This document shows, piece after piece, positions 8,753-16,724 of a stretch of DNA of 42,503 nucleotides. The notes below the pieces were generated by a model. The model did not search any database. It saw only the letters and a program-made list of their open reading frames with translations, and was not told the origin of the DNA. The stretch is taken from NCBI GenBank assembly GCA_002559145.1, contig NTXX01000079.1, forward strand, positions 1 through 42,503, read 5' to 3'. The stretch comes from Bacillus sp. AFS006103 (GTDB taxonomy: Bacteria; Bacillota; Bacilli; Bacillales; Cytobacillaceae). The position numbers were made by a program, and so were the translations under genes. The number at the start of each line of letters is the position of its first letter. Position 1 is the first letter of the stretch.

Positions 8753-9313
8753 TTACTGACTATTTTTCATTCCGATGAAAAAGAATTTGCAAAAAAATGA
8801 GATGAGTAAAAATACGGAGATGAGCATGAATGAATTCCCTAGTCGAAGCTGCTGCTCTGTTAAATAATTATTGCACAAACGGATCGGTGAATTGGCGTAA
8901 AACCACCCCATGACGAAAAACATCGTAATCACATTTGCCCAAACAAACCCCTTGACCGTTAAATGAAGGCTTCCCCAGCTTAACGCAAGTGGAAAACCAA
9001 TCAATAAAGGGACGGTTATATACTTTATCGTTTCAAAAATGGCATGATTTAGAGATGCATCGATCGACCGCGGCAGGAGCCAATAAATGTTAGCAAAAAA
9101 AACTAGTAATAACCCAGGAATGCCATATTGATTGTACATGGACAAAAGGGGGGACATTCGCTTTCTAAGTCCGATTCCAAGAATATAGCCTGCCAAAGCT
9201 AACAAAGGAATTTGGATGAGCATTTGTCCAATCATCGATTCTTCTAAACCATGTCTAATTGGTGGAATACTTAAAACCAAGACCATTCCCAAGCTTATAA
9301 TCATTCTTTTCAT
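8753..9313 (-). CDS. Unknown membrane protein of the heme-copper reductase operon
   Basis: 186 residues, with five or six membrane helices and an ATG behind AAAGGAG. Notable are PPIRHGLEESMIGQMLIQIP near residues 17-36, WLLP, and an intact W-rich second half. The position between the SCO chaperone and the FNT gene, 12 bases after the SCO stop, implies a role in assembly of the enzyme or in metal or heme delivery. I do not recognise a characterised family. One His and several Met residues in the N-terminal helix region could bind copper, but this is speculation. Confidence 0.75.
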   Translation of the reverse strand: MKRMIISLGMVLVLSIPPIRHGLEESMIGQMLIQIPLLALAGYILGIGLRKRMSPLLSMYNQYGIPGLLLVFFANIYWLLPRSIDASLNHAIFETIKYITVPLLIGFPLALSWGSLHLTVKGFVWANVITMFFVMGWFYANSPIRLCNNYLTEQQLRLGNSFMLISVFLLISFFCKFFFIGMKNSQ

Positions 9314-9325
9314 TCGATTTCTCCT

Positions 9326-9937
9326 TTAAAAGGAAAGGATTTGTTTAAGTTCATTGACCACTTGATTGGGAGAATTATAATCAAATATTTTGATTAATTG
9401 ACCTTCAGGATTAATTAAATAATAGGCGGCATTATGTTCAAACTCATTCCCAACTGGAATAACAATGACACCTGATTGATCTAATAATAAATCTAACTCC
9501 TGTTGATCAGGAACACGGGCCATTCTCCAATGGATGCCATCAGCTTGAAACAACTCTCGGTGATGTTCTAAGTGATGGGGAGTATCTCTTACCGTGTCAA
9601 AGCTAATACTTAATAGCTGAAGTTGTTCATCTAAAATGTTCGCAGGCAGCTGGGAATAAATACTTTGAAAGTTCATTTCAACTACCGGGCATACATCTCC
9701 ACAGCTTGTGTAAATGTACGTAGCTAAAATGTATTTTCCATGAAAATCAGAAAAGGTAAAGGTTTCGTTCTTACTATCCTCAAACGTTACAGTTGGGACG
9801 GAGGGTGTATTGGTTAATACATCAATCCTTCGGGCTTGTTCTGCCGTAAAAGCTTGGAAATGATCGGTGCTGAAAAAAAGTATCACTGTGCCGAGAATGG
9901 CCATTCCGATCACCGTACAAATGCTTTTTCTATCCAT
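9326..9937 (-). CDS. SCO1/SenC family copper chaperone
   Basis: 203 residues: an N-terminal membrane anchor (residues 4-22) and an extracytoplasmic thioredoxin-like domain. The CxxxC copper motif is in TSCGDVCPV and the distal His ligand is in EFEHNAAYYLI. SCO proteins load the CuA centre of subunit II, which here is encoded two genes upstream with intact ligands. The frame runs open to ATG 9958, inside the subunit I gene. The ATG at 9937 overlaps that gene's stop by only eight bases and gives the shorter, more usual anchor. Neither start has a strong ribosome binding site, so translational coupling is likely. Confidence 0.9.
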   Translation of the reverse strand: MDRKSICTVIGMAILGTVILFFSTDHFQAFTAEQARRIDVLTNTPSVPTVTFEDSKNETFTFSDFHGKYILATYIYTSCGDVCPVVEMNFQSIYSQLPANILDEQLQLLSISFDTVRDTPHHLEHHRELFQADGIHWRMARVPDQQELDLLLDQSGVIVIPVGNEFEHNAAYYLINPEGQLIKIFDYNSPNQVVNELKQILSF

Positions 9938-11417
9938 GAGTGGACGGCCTAATATCATCGGATTGGTTTATTTTCGAACCAATATTGCTGGAATAGGATA
10001 TAAACCGAACCAGAAACAAAAGGAAGGTAATCGTTACAAAGATTCCAAAGAAAGCAGCAACCACATCTGCAGGAATCCATTCCGGAAAATGCTCAGCCCA
10101 ACGCCTAGGGGCACTAGTCTTTCCAGAGAATAAGAAGGAACCCGTTAATCCTAGGAAAGCAAGGATATAGAGCCATAATGTTAGAAAATCTAGCTTATTA
10201 TCGATTCGTCCGCCTTCCATTCTTGTCAGATAATACATGAATCCTAAAATCATCGCACATGCGCCTAAGCCCATGTACATATGAAAATGCCCAGGGACCC
10301 ATTTCGTATTGTGCATCACATGATTAATAACGATGGTTGCATCGATAATTGCCGGGACAACGCCGATGACCCAGCCAAACATGGAGAGGTAGAGGAAGCT
10401 TGAGGCAACGTCCCACTTAATCCCCGAACGGTAGACAATCATCAAAGCTCCAAATGCTGTTACCACTAAAACAGGCAGTCCATTTATATAGGAAAGCACC
10501 TGGCCCATGACGATCATCCACTTCGGCATAACAAAGTCCATGAGCAAATGGTGAGGGTAAACAATAAGGGTAAATAGTGTGGACATATTCCAAGCGATTA
10601 AAAAGATTTTATTGGCCTTCCATGGACGCCCAGTGTATCTAGGAAGTAATTCATAGACCACAATGACCCCCATGTAAATAATTGAGTTGGCAAAAACATG
10701 TCCAAATGCGTAAGTTAAGTTTTTCGCAAGAAGTGGATCAATTGTAAAACTCGGTACAAAGACGTTGATCAAGCTCATGGATAGGAGGGCAGCACCAGTA
10801 ATAAGGGCGATAATATCAACAATGCATACCATCGTACTTGCGACAACAGTAGGAGGTGGGCCGAAGCCTTTTTCTTTCCCAAGCATTTGTGGCCAGCCGA
10901 GCGAAGTGGCAAGATTTCCATATTGCTTAATGATCGCGCGGGCTGCTTCTAAAAGAAGAATCAAAAATCCAGTTCCAATCACAAGCATACCGCCAAGATA
11001 TAGCGATGCACCCGTTTTCCCCCACATTCCTCCAGAATGGGCGGGTAGGGGGTATAGAAATGTCCATGCACCTGCAAAATCATAAGCAAATATTCCCACT
11101 AACACCATGGCCACGCCGATTAGAAATAAGAAAACATTCAAACGAAAAACCGCTGTATTTAGAGGAACATACTGTTTAAGAAAATACCATATGATACAAG
11201 TCCCAGCTAATGCAGAAACTCCAATCATTCCTGTACCATGAATCGTCATTACTTTATAGAACATAACTGGATTCAGCTCAATCAGTTTTCCCTGTCCAAG
11301 AAGCATCACAACGCCAAAAATCATCATTAATAGCAGGATGACACCAGAGAAGAGTAGTGGAAAAACAACGGCCTTTTTCGTTTTAGAATCGATTGCTACA
11401 TGTAACGTAGTAGTCAT
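9930..11417 (-). CDS. Heme-copper reductase subunit I (ba3-like oxidase or CuA-type NO reductase)
   Basis: 495 residues, about 12-13 helices. Metal ligands seen: low-spin heme His60 (TIHGTG), CuB His240, His289 and His290 (YPHHL), high-spin heme His377 and low-spin heme His379 (GHFHMYMG). In B-type oxidases the helix VI motif is HPxVY, with Tyr cross-linked to the CuB His. Here it reads H240-V-F-A-N244, so the Tyr position holds Asn. Tyr loss at this site is known for nitric oxide reductases that arose from oxidases (the CuA-type bNOR and sNOR groups). An NO reductase function is therefore plausible, though the adjacent ctaA argues for heme A and so for an oxidase. The start is ATG 11417 behind GGGGGGAA; an upstream ATG at 11441 overlaps the preceding gene. 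Confidence 0.85.
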   Translation of the reverse strand: MTTTLHVAIDSKTKKAVVFPLLFSGVILLLMMIFGVVMLLGQGKLIELNPVMFYKVMTIHGTGMIGVSALAGTCIIWYFLKQYVPLNTAVFRLNVFLFLIGVAMVLVGIFAYDFAGAWTFLYPLPAHSGGMWGKTGASLYLGGMLVIGTGFLILLLEAARAIIKQYGNLATSLGWPQMLGKEKGFGPPPTVVASTMVCIVDIIALITGAALLSMSLINVFVPSFTIDPLLAKNLTYAFGHVFANSIIYMGVIVVYELLPRYTGRPWKANKIFLIAWNMSTLFTLIVYPHHLLMDFVMPKWMIVMGQVLSYINGLPVLVVTAFGALMIVYRSGIKWDVASSFLYLSMFGWVIGVVPAIIDATIVINHVMHNTKWVPGHFHMYMGLGACAMILGFMYYLTRMEGGRIDNKLDFLTLWLYILAFLGLTGSFLFSGKTSAPRRWAEHFPEWIPADVVAAFFGIFVTITFLLFLVRFISYSSNIGSKINQSDDIRPSTHG

Positions 11418-11440
11418 CAAAATTCCCCCCCAATATTCCA

Positions 11441-11959
11441 TTATTCCGTAACGGTAATCTCACGTTTCATAAGATGATGGGCCATTCCACAATACTCCAT
11501 ACACAGAATGGTGTAGGTTCCAGGCTTAGTGAATTTATAATACACAGTGTTTGTGTATTCAGGCATCGCTTGGGTTTGAGCAACAATAGTCAATTGGTCA
11601 TCATATAAACCGAAACCATGGTTCACATCTTTACTGGTTACATGAAAAGCAACATAATCCCCAACTTTCAAGGTGTCCAAAGATACATCAAATCCGAACT
11701 GTATTGCCGTTACCTGTACGTCGACAGGAGTTTCTTCTGCTTCAGCCCTCTCAAAAGGCAGGTCCTGAAGTGTAAAATAAGTGGCTGCCAACATCACTGA
11801 AAATACAACGACAAGCCAGACACTTCGAATAAAATACCCCTTTTTTTGAACTTCTCCATAATCGACTCGTTTTCCTGACTTCAACAATACGGTGGCAAAG
11901 ATGAGAATAACAAAAACACTAAAAAGTAAAGTGATCATCCAGGATGCCTGTTGATACAT
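11441..11959 (-). CDS. Heme-copper reductase subunit II with CuA centre
   Basis: 172 residues, the first gene of the minus-strand operon. Two N-terminal helices (residues 6-26 and about 45-65) precede a cupredoxin domain facing outside. The CuA ligands are complete: His in VNHGFGLYD and the C-terminal CMEYCGMAHHLM (Cys-x3-Cys-x3-His-x2-Met). The protein is short and ends right after the CuA loop, without a cytochrome c domain. It would accept electrons from cytochrome c or directly from menaquinol and pass them to subunit I, whose gene starts 24 bases downstream. ATG 11959 has AAGGGGG eight bases upstream; the TTG further up is rejected. Confidence 0.9.
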   Translation of the reverse strand: MYQQASWMITLLFSVFVILIFATVLLKSGKRVDYGEVQKKGYFIRSVWLVVVFSVMLAATYFTLQDLPFERAEAEETPVDVQVTAIQFGFDVSLDTLKVGDYVAFHVTSKDVNHGFGLYDDQLTIVAQTQAMPEYTNTVYYKFTKPGTYTILCMEYCGMAHHLMKREITVTE

Positions 11960-12107
11960 AAACCAAACCCCCTTGTTAGAATTCAAATTTATGCCTGAAC
12001 AAGAAAGAGAAAAATAGATTCTCCTTTACATTAAGCGAAAATAAAAATCATTACCGTTAAATAAATCACGTTTTAAAAGAAAATTCAGAAAATACAAAAT
12101 TCAAGTA

Positions 12108-12140
12108 AACAACCTCCCCGGTAATAATAGGGAGGTTGTT
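12108..12140. terminator. Strong hairpin upstream of the reductase operon
   Basis: AACAACCTCCC pairs perfectly with GGGAGGTTGTT around an 11-base loop. Downstream bases are GGTTTTC on the plus strand and TTACTTGAATTTTG on the minus strand, so direction is unclear. It may be a second minus-strand terminator insulating the reductase promoter from the 12225-12530 gene. Confidence 0.5.
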
Positions 12141-12181
12141 GGTTTTCAAGATCGGATTTTTTTAAATTGGAAAAAAGAAAA

Positions 12182-12200
12182 GAAGGTGAATTTCACCTTC
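12182..12200 (-). terminator. Terminator of the 101-aa gene
   Basis: GAAGGTGAA (12182-12190) and TTCACCTTC (12192-12200) form a perfect stem. On the minus strand it is followed by TTTTCTTTTTTCC. It lies 25 bases past the stop of the 12225-12530 gene. Confidence 0.75.
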
Positions 12201-12224
12201 CTAAAACTTTTAGTTAATTAAATT

Positions 12225-12530
12225 TTAAGCCCGCTGAATGGTGGAAGTTGAGAAGTTTTTAACCATTTTTTGCAGGTTTCTATGACCTTCTCTTAATTTT
12301 ATTGTTTCTTCGATAATTTTTTGGAATCCTTCCAAATCTCTATCAGATGCATTTAATAACGACTTCGGTAGACCTTCGACGATTTGTTGTAGGGATAAAT
12401 CCATACTCAAGAAAAAATGACCACCTTTCAACTTATTCGTTAGACACTGTGTCGTCTTCATTAATATTTTTATAACGAGACGATTTTTTCCTGCTAACAC
12501 GTTATAAAACTTATCTACATTAATCTCCAT
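12225..12530 (-). CDS. Hypothetical protein, 101 aa
   Basis: A soluble, basic, mostly helical protein with no recognised motif; the second half (residues 45-95) is Leu/Lys/Glu rich and could form a helical bundle. The ribosome binding site before ATG 12530 is weak. A terminator follows directly, which supports a real transcription unit. I do not recognise a family. It is divergent from the thiamin operon at 12.7 kb. Confidence 0.5.
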   Translation of the reverse strand: MEINVDKFYNVLAGKNRLVIKILMKTTQCLTNKLKGGHFFLSMDLSLQQIVEGLPKSLLNASDRDLEGFQKIIEETIKLREGHRNLQKMVKNFSTSTIQRA

Positions 12531-12684
12531 TCTATATTGAGAATAGGAAAATTTTTTCTTTATCCTACAAATAACGACAGTAAACCAATAGATGATTTTG
12601 TTCTATGTAGAAAAATATTAAATTTTATAACTTGGAACGAACTTTTTCTTCTTAAAAATAACGTAAAATAAGATATATTAATAA

Positions 12685-12712
12685 TTGACATTTCTAATCG
12701 AAGTGTTAACAT
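12685..12712 (+). promoter_or_regulatory. Sigma-A promoter of the tenI-thiOSGF operon
   Basis: A consensus TTGACA (12685-12690) is followed after 16 bases by TAACAT (12707-12712). The predicted transcript would start near 12719, just before the TPP aptamer, as expected for a riboswitch leader. Confidence 0.6.
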
Positions 12713-12756
12713 TATCCATGTACAGTAATCATTACAACTTAATCTGTGAAGCGAAT

Positions 12757-12850
12757 CCGCTAGAGGTGCCTTTATAAAAGGCTGAGATTGAAGTGCAACT
12801 TCGGGACTCTATGAACCTGATCTGGGTTATACCAGCGTAGGGAAGTGGAA
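12757..12850 (+). ncRNA. TPP (THI-box) riboswitch aptamer upstream of tenI
   Basis: The conserved THI elements appear in order: AGAGGTGCC, GGCTGAGA, GACTCTATGAACCTGATCTG, then GGGTTATACCAGCGTAGGGAA. The aptamer binds thiamin pyrophosphate. The 3' arm GGAAGTGG (12841-12848) is repeated exactly in the terminator's 3' arm (12912-12919), and both can pair with the intervening CCACTT. This gives a simple switch: with no ligand the first copy pairs with CCACTT as an antiterminator; with ligand it is held in the aptamer and the terminator forms. Confidence 0.95.
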
Positions 12851-12894
12851 ACCTGGATATTTGAAGAACAAATGTGTCTATTTCAAATTTTCAA

Positions 12895-12926
12895 CCACTT
12901 TCTTAACAAAAGGAAGTGGTTTTTTT
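12895..12926 (+). terminator. Riboswitch-controlled terminator of the thi operon
   Basis: CCACTT (12895-12900) with AAGTGG (12914-12919) and TTTTTTT behind it. It is the expression platform of the upstream TPP aptamer and blocks entry into tenI when thiamin pyrophosphate is plentiful. Confidence 0.85.
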
Positions 12927-13020
12927 GTTTTTCACTTTATCTCATAAGCGGAATCTTCTTAAAGGGGTGACTTGAATTTTAACTAGTGTTAAGGAGTTAC
13001 ACATTATCTCCAATGGGAAA

Positions 13021-13611
13021 ATGCCGATCGAGCAGTTAGGTGAGATTGTAAGGGACATTCACCCATATGTAACCGCGATTCATTTACGAGAAAAACAAAA
13101 AACTGCAAGGGAACTTTTTCTAGCAGTCCAACTTTTAACCAATGCAAACATCCCGCTATCAAAGATTATTATTAATGACCGGGTGGATGTTGCCTTAGTT
13201 ACAAGGGCTAGAGGAGTTCAATTAGCCTTTCATAGTTTAGGTGCAGCGATTGTAAAAGAAAATTTTCCTCAGCTTATGCTTGGGAGTTCCATCCACTCCT
13301 ACGAGGATGGACAAAAAGCAAAAGAGAATGGTGCTGATTACGTGCTATTCGGTCATGTCTTTCCTTCGCAATCAAAACCAGGTATGAAACCTAAAGGGCT
13401 TGAGGAATTAGCAAGGCTAACAAAACTAGACATTCCGGTTATTGCCATTGGCGGCATAACACCTGAGAATACGGGGCAGGTACTCGATGCAGGGGCAAAA
13501 GGTATCGCTGTTATGTCAGGTGTTTTAGAAGCTCGAGATCCATTAGTAGCAGTAAAGGCTTATATTAATGTTTTAAAAGATGGAGATGGATATAATGGAA
13601 AATTCATTTGA
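13021..13611 (+). CDS. tenI: Thiazole tautomerase TenI (start uncertain)
   Basis: A 196-residue ThiE/TenI TIM-barrel protein with AIHLREK, IINDRVDVAL, LGSSIHS, ADYVLFGHVF and the phosphate-binding IAIGGITPEN and GIAVMSG segments. FGHVF is typical of TenI, which aromatises the thiazole product of ThiG. It is first in the thi operon, overlapping thiO. The ATG at 13021 has no ribosome binding site and would omit strand beta-1. The frame continues upstream through KELHIISNGK, matching the family start (MELH.I), back to a stop at 12973, but offers no ATG, GTG or TTG. The real start may be an unusual AUU (12976 or 13003; AAGGAG at 12991 suits the latter), or the start was lost by mutation. Confidence 0.8.
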   Translation: MPIEQLGEIVRDIHPYVTAIHLREKQKTARELFLAVQLLTNANIPLSKIIINDRVDVALVTRARGVQLAFHSLGAAIVKENFPQLMLGSSIHSYEDGQKAKENGADYVLFGHVFPSQSKPGMKPKGLEELARLTKLDIPVIAIGGITPENTGQVLDAGAKGIAVMSGVLEARDPLVAVKAYINVLKDGDGYNGKFI

Positions 13612-14725
13612 TGTTGCCATAATTGGAGGAGGAATTAACGGATCCTCTATTGCCTATCAGCTATCAAAAATGGGAAGAAAAGTAATCATTATTGAGAAAG
13701 AACGATTGGCTTGCCAAGCTTCAAGTGCGGCTGCCGGAATGCTGGCTGCACAAGCGGAGATTGAACAAGACGGTCCCTTATTCCAGTTAGCTTTAAAAGG
13801 TCAGGCGATGTTTTCTGCTCTCTCAAGTGAGTTGTTTGAATATACTGGAATCGATATTGAGTATGTGAATAAAGGAATGTTAAAAATTGCGGAAACAGAA
13901 GAAATAGCAGAAGAAGTAAAAAAACAGGTCGCCTTTCAAAGAAATTGGGATTCAACTATAAAATGGCTTGATTCAAAGGAATTACGAGAAATGGAACCGG
14001 CACTATCACCAAGTGTATCAGGAGGGATGTATCTCCCTAACGATGGGCATGTGCAACCCTCAAAGTTAACACAAGCGTTTGCTAAAGCGGCTGTCTATTT
14101 TGGAGCGGAAATACGTGAAAATACGGAAGTCCTGTCTTTTATTTATGAAAACGGTCAGGTTAAAGGGATTAAAACCACCAATGGCATTATACATAGTGAT
14201 CAAGTTGTCGTTGCCACAGGAGCTTGGGCTGCGAAATTAATGAGTGAATCGGGACTTGACCTTCGTGTGTACCCTGTTAAAGGAGAATGTTTTTCCATTC
14301 GAACGGAAAAGCCGATGATAAACACGACTATTTTTTCCGATAAACGTTGTTATCTCGTACCAAAACGAAATGGGGAAATTTATGTTGGTGCTACCATGAT
14401 TGAAGATACATTTGATAACAAGGTAACACCTGGAGGAATTGCCACATTAATAGAAAGAGCAACTCAACTAGTTCCTCAGATTAAAGAAGCAACATGGGAG
14501 CGAGTGTGGTCTGGAATTAGACCCCAGACAGGTGATGGACTCCCTTACCTTGGTGAGCATCCAAGATGGAAGGGATTATTCGTTGCAGCAGGGCATTTTC
14601 GAAATGGGATTTTATTAAGTCCTATTACTGGGAAGCTAGTAGCTGATCTATTAGCAGGTAGACTGCTAGATGAGGTACTTCTTTCAGCTTTTCTGCTAGA
14701 AAGACACAAAGAAACAGTTCGATAG
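13595..14725 (+). CDS. thiO: Glycine oxidase ThiO
   Basis: A 376-residue FAD-dependent DAO-family enzyme. The Rossmann motif IIGGGINGSS lies at residues 8-17, followed by the IIIEK acidic strand end, SSAAAGML and the C-terminal RPQTGDGLPYLG and GHFRNGILLSP segments that surround flavin and substrate. ThiO oxidises glycine with O2 to dehydroglycine (iminoacetate), the precursor used by ThiG. Upstream in-frame ATGs exist at 13580 and 13586, but ATG 13595 has GGAG nine bases before it and gives the usual short N-terminus. It overlaps the end of tenI. Its oxygen requirement contrasts with ThiH of the second operon. Confidence 0.93.
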   Translation: MENSFDVAIIGGGINGSSIAYQLSKMGRKVIIIEKERLACQASSAAAGMLAAQAEIEQDGPLFQLALKGQAMFSALSSELFEYTGIDIEYVNKGMLKIAETEEIAEEVKKQVAFQRNWDSTIKWLDSKELREMEPALSPSVSGGMYLPNDGHVQPSKLTQAFAKAAVYFGAEIRENTEVLSFIYENGQVKGIKTTNGIIHSDQVVVATGAWAAKLMSESGLDLRVYPVKGECFSIRTEKPMINTTIFSDKRCYLVPKRNGEIYVGATMIEDTFDNKVTPGGIATLIERATQLVPQIKEATWERVWSGIRPQTGDGLPYLGEHPRWKGLFVAAGHFRNGILLSPITGKLVADLLAGRLLDEVLLSAFLLERHKETVR

Positions 14726-14735
14726 GAGGTATAAC

Positions 14736-14939
14736 ATGAGGGTAGTATTAAATGGCGAGGTTATCCAATTACCAGAGCATGTCCTATTTGTTTCAGATGT
14801 TCTTAAACATTATGAAATCCATCAAAGGTGCGTTGTCGTCGAAGTAAACGGTGAAATAATATCCAGATTAGAACACCAAAGTACTAGATTAGCAGATAAA
14901 GATCGAATTGAAATAGTCCATTTTGTAGGAGGCGGCTAA
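14736..14939 (+). CDS. thiS: Sulfur carrier protein ThiS (first copy)
   Basis: 67 residues, ubiquitin-like, ending in the required Gly-Gly tail (HFVGGG). The C-terminus is adenylated by ThiF and converted to thiocarboxylate, which donates sulfur to ThiG. ATG behind AGGAGG, ten bases after thiO; thiG starts one base after its stop. Some 40% of positions match the second ThiS at 20239 by eye, so the two are diverged paralogs, not a recent duplication. Confidence 0.95.
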   Translation: MRVVLNGEVIQLPEHVLFVSDVLKHYEIHQRCVVVEVNGEIISRLEHQSTRLADKDRIEIVHFVGGG

Positions 14940-14940
14940 T

Positions 14941-15708
14941 ATGTTAAAAATAGGTTCATTATCCTTTCAATCTTGTTTATTACTTGGAACGGGAAAGTAT
15001 CCAAGCTTTGAAATCCAAAAGGAAGCGGTGGAAGTTTCCGAAGCAGAAATCCTCACGTTTGCGGTTAGACGTATGAATATTTTTGAATCGAGCCAGCCGA
15101 ATTTTCTAGAGCAGCTAGATACCAATAAATATACGCTTCTGCCAAACACAGCGGGAGCGAAAACAGCAGCAGAGGCTGTCCGTATCGCAAAATTAGCGAA
15201 AGCTTCAGGCCTATGCGATATGATCAAAGTGGAAGTGATTGGCTGTGATAAATCATTACTTCCTGACCCGATTGAAACCCTAAAGGCCACGGAAGAATTA
15301 GTAAAGGAAGGATTTATTGTCCTGCCGTATACTTCAGATGATGTTGTTTTAGCTAGGAAACTACAAGAAGCAGGCTGTCATGCTGTCATGCCAGGGGCCT
15401 CGCCAATTGGCTCTGGTCAAGGGATCATCAATCCCGTAAACCTTAGCTTTATTATCGAGCAAGCCGTCGTTCCTGTTATTGTTGATGCTGGTATTGGTTC
15501 ACCCGCCGATGCTGCTTTGGCGATGGAATTAGGAGCCGATGGTGTGTTATTAAATACAGCTGTGTCAGCGGCAAACGATCCGGTAAAAATGGCAAAAGCA
15601 ATGAGATTAGCGGTTGAAGCTGGACGATTAGGCTTTGAGGCCGGTCGAATCGATAAAAAGAGATATGCCACAGCAAGCAGCCCAAAGGAAGGAATGAGTA
15701 TCGGGTGA
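14941..15708 (+). CDS. thiG: Thiazole synthase ThiG (first copy)
   Basis: A 255-residue TIM barrel joining deoxyxylulose 5-phosphate, dehydroglycine and ThiS-thiocarboxylate into thiazole phosphate. The Schiff-base Lys is in MIKVEVIG, with further family motifs LGTGKY, LLPNTAGAKTA, AVMPGASPIGSGQG and VDAGIGSPADAA. The ribosome binding site GGAGG overlaps the end of thiS. Its stop overlaps the GTG start of thiF. A second ThiG (21255) has the same length but a clearly different sequence. Confidence 0.95.
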   Translation: MLKIGSLSFQSCLLLGTGKYPSFEIQKEAVEVSEAEILTFAVRRMNIFESSQPNFLEQLDTNKYTLLPNTAGAKTAAEAVRIAKLAKASGLCDMIKVEVIGCDKSLLPDPIETLKATEELVKEGFIVLPYTSDDVVLARKLQEAGCHAVMPGASPIGSGQGIINPVNLSFIIEQAVVPVIVDAGIGSPADAALAMELGADGVLLNTAVSAANDPVKMAKAMRLAVEAGRLGFEAGRIDKKRYATASSPKEGMSIG

Positions 15709-16724
15709 ATAATCGGTACTCACGACAAGAACTATTTTCATCCATTGGAAAAGACGGACAACAACGGATTTCCAATAAGCATGTACTAATAATCGGAGTT
15801 GGGGCACTTGGATCAGGAAGTGCCGAAGCACTCGTCCGCGCTGGAATTGGTAAACTAACCATTGTAGATCGTGATTATGTGGAATGGAGCAATTTACAGC
15901 GCCAGCAATTATATTCAGAAGAAGATGCCAAAAACCGGCTACCAAAAGTAATTGCGGCCAAAAATCGCTTATCAGCGGTTAACTCTTCGGTGGCTATAGA
16001 GGCAATTATTGCGGATGCCTCTGTTTCAGAGCTGGAAGATTGGGCTAAAAATGTTGATCTTATAATAGATGCAACGGATAATTTCGAAACAAGAATGATT
16101 ATTAACGATGTATCACAAATGTATAGTGTCCCATGGATATACGGTGCTTGCGTTGGAAGCTACGGAATTTCCTACACGATTATTCCTGAAAAAACACCTT
16201 GCCTTTCTTGTATACTAGAAACCGTTCCTTTAGGAGGATTAACCTGTGATACAGCTGGCATCATTAGTCCAGCTGTTAACATGGTCGTTTCTTATCAAAT
16301 AAGTGAAGCATTAAAAATTTTGGTGGGTGATTTCGAGTCATTGCGAAACAAACTCGTTTCTTTTGATTTATGGAAAAACCAATTTAGTGCCATCCAAGTA
16401 GATAAATTGAAAAATGAGGATTGTCCTTCTTGTGGGAAAGAAAGATCCTACCCCTATTTATCATTTGAAAATCAAACAAAAACAGCTGTACTGTGTGGCA
16501 GAGATTCTGTTCAGATACGTCCTTCCATTCCTACCGTGCGAGATTTGGAAGCTTTAGAACAACTATTGGCGAAGCAAGGGGGTACGGTCCAGCGAAATCC
16601 TTTTCTTTTATCTTATACCGTGCCTTCGCACCGATTAGTCCTTTTTAAAGATGGAAGGGTTTTAGTACACGGAACGAAGGATATTTCCGAAGCAAAGGCA
16701 CTATACCATCGGTTCTTAGGTTAA
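15705..16724 (+). CDS. thiF: ThiF/MoeB-type adenylyltransferase (first copy)
   Basis: 339 residues, E1-like. The nucleotide loop GVGALGSGSAE, IVDRDYVEWSNLQRQ and DATDNFETR are typical, as are the zinc cysteines CLSC and CPSCG. The last 80 residues form an additional C-terminal extension without a rhodanese Cys motif. It adenylates the ThiS C-terminus. GTG start overlaps the thiG stop (GTGA), so translation is coupled. No thiD follows and no clear terminator is visible after it. Confidence 0.92.
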   Translation: MNNRYSRQELFSSIGKDGQQRISNKHVLIIGVGALGSGSAEALVRAGIGKLTIVDRDYVEWSNLQRQQLYSEEDAKNRLPKVIAAKNRLSAVNSSVAIEAIIADASVSELEDWAKNVDLIIDATDNFETRMIINDVSQMYSVPWIYGACVGSYGISYTIIPEKTPCLSCILETVPLGGLTCDTAGIISPAVNMVVSYQISEALKILVGDFESLRNKLVSFDLWKNQFSAIQVDKLKNEDCPSCGKERSYPYLSFENQTKTAVLCGRDSVQIRPSIPTVRDLEALEQLLAKQGGTVQRNPFLLSYTVPSHRLVLFKDGRVLVHGTKDISEAKALYHRFLG

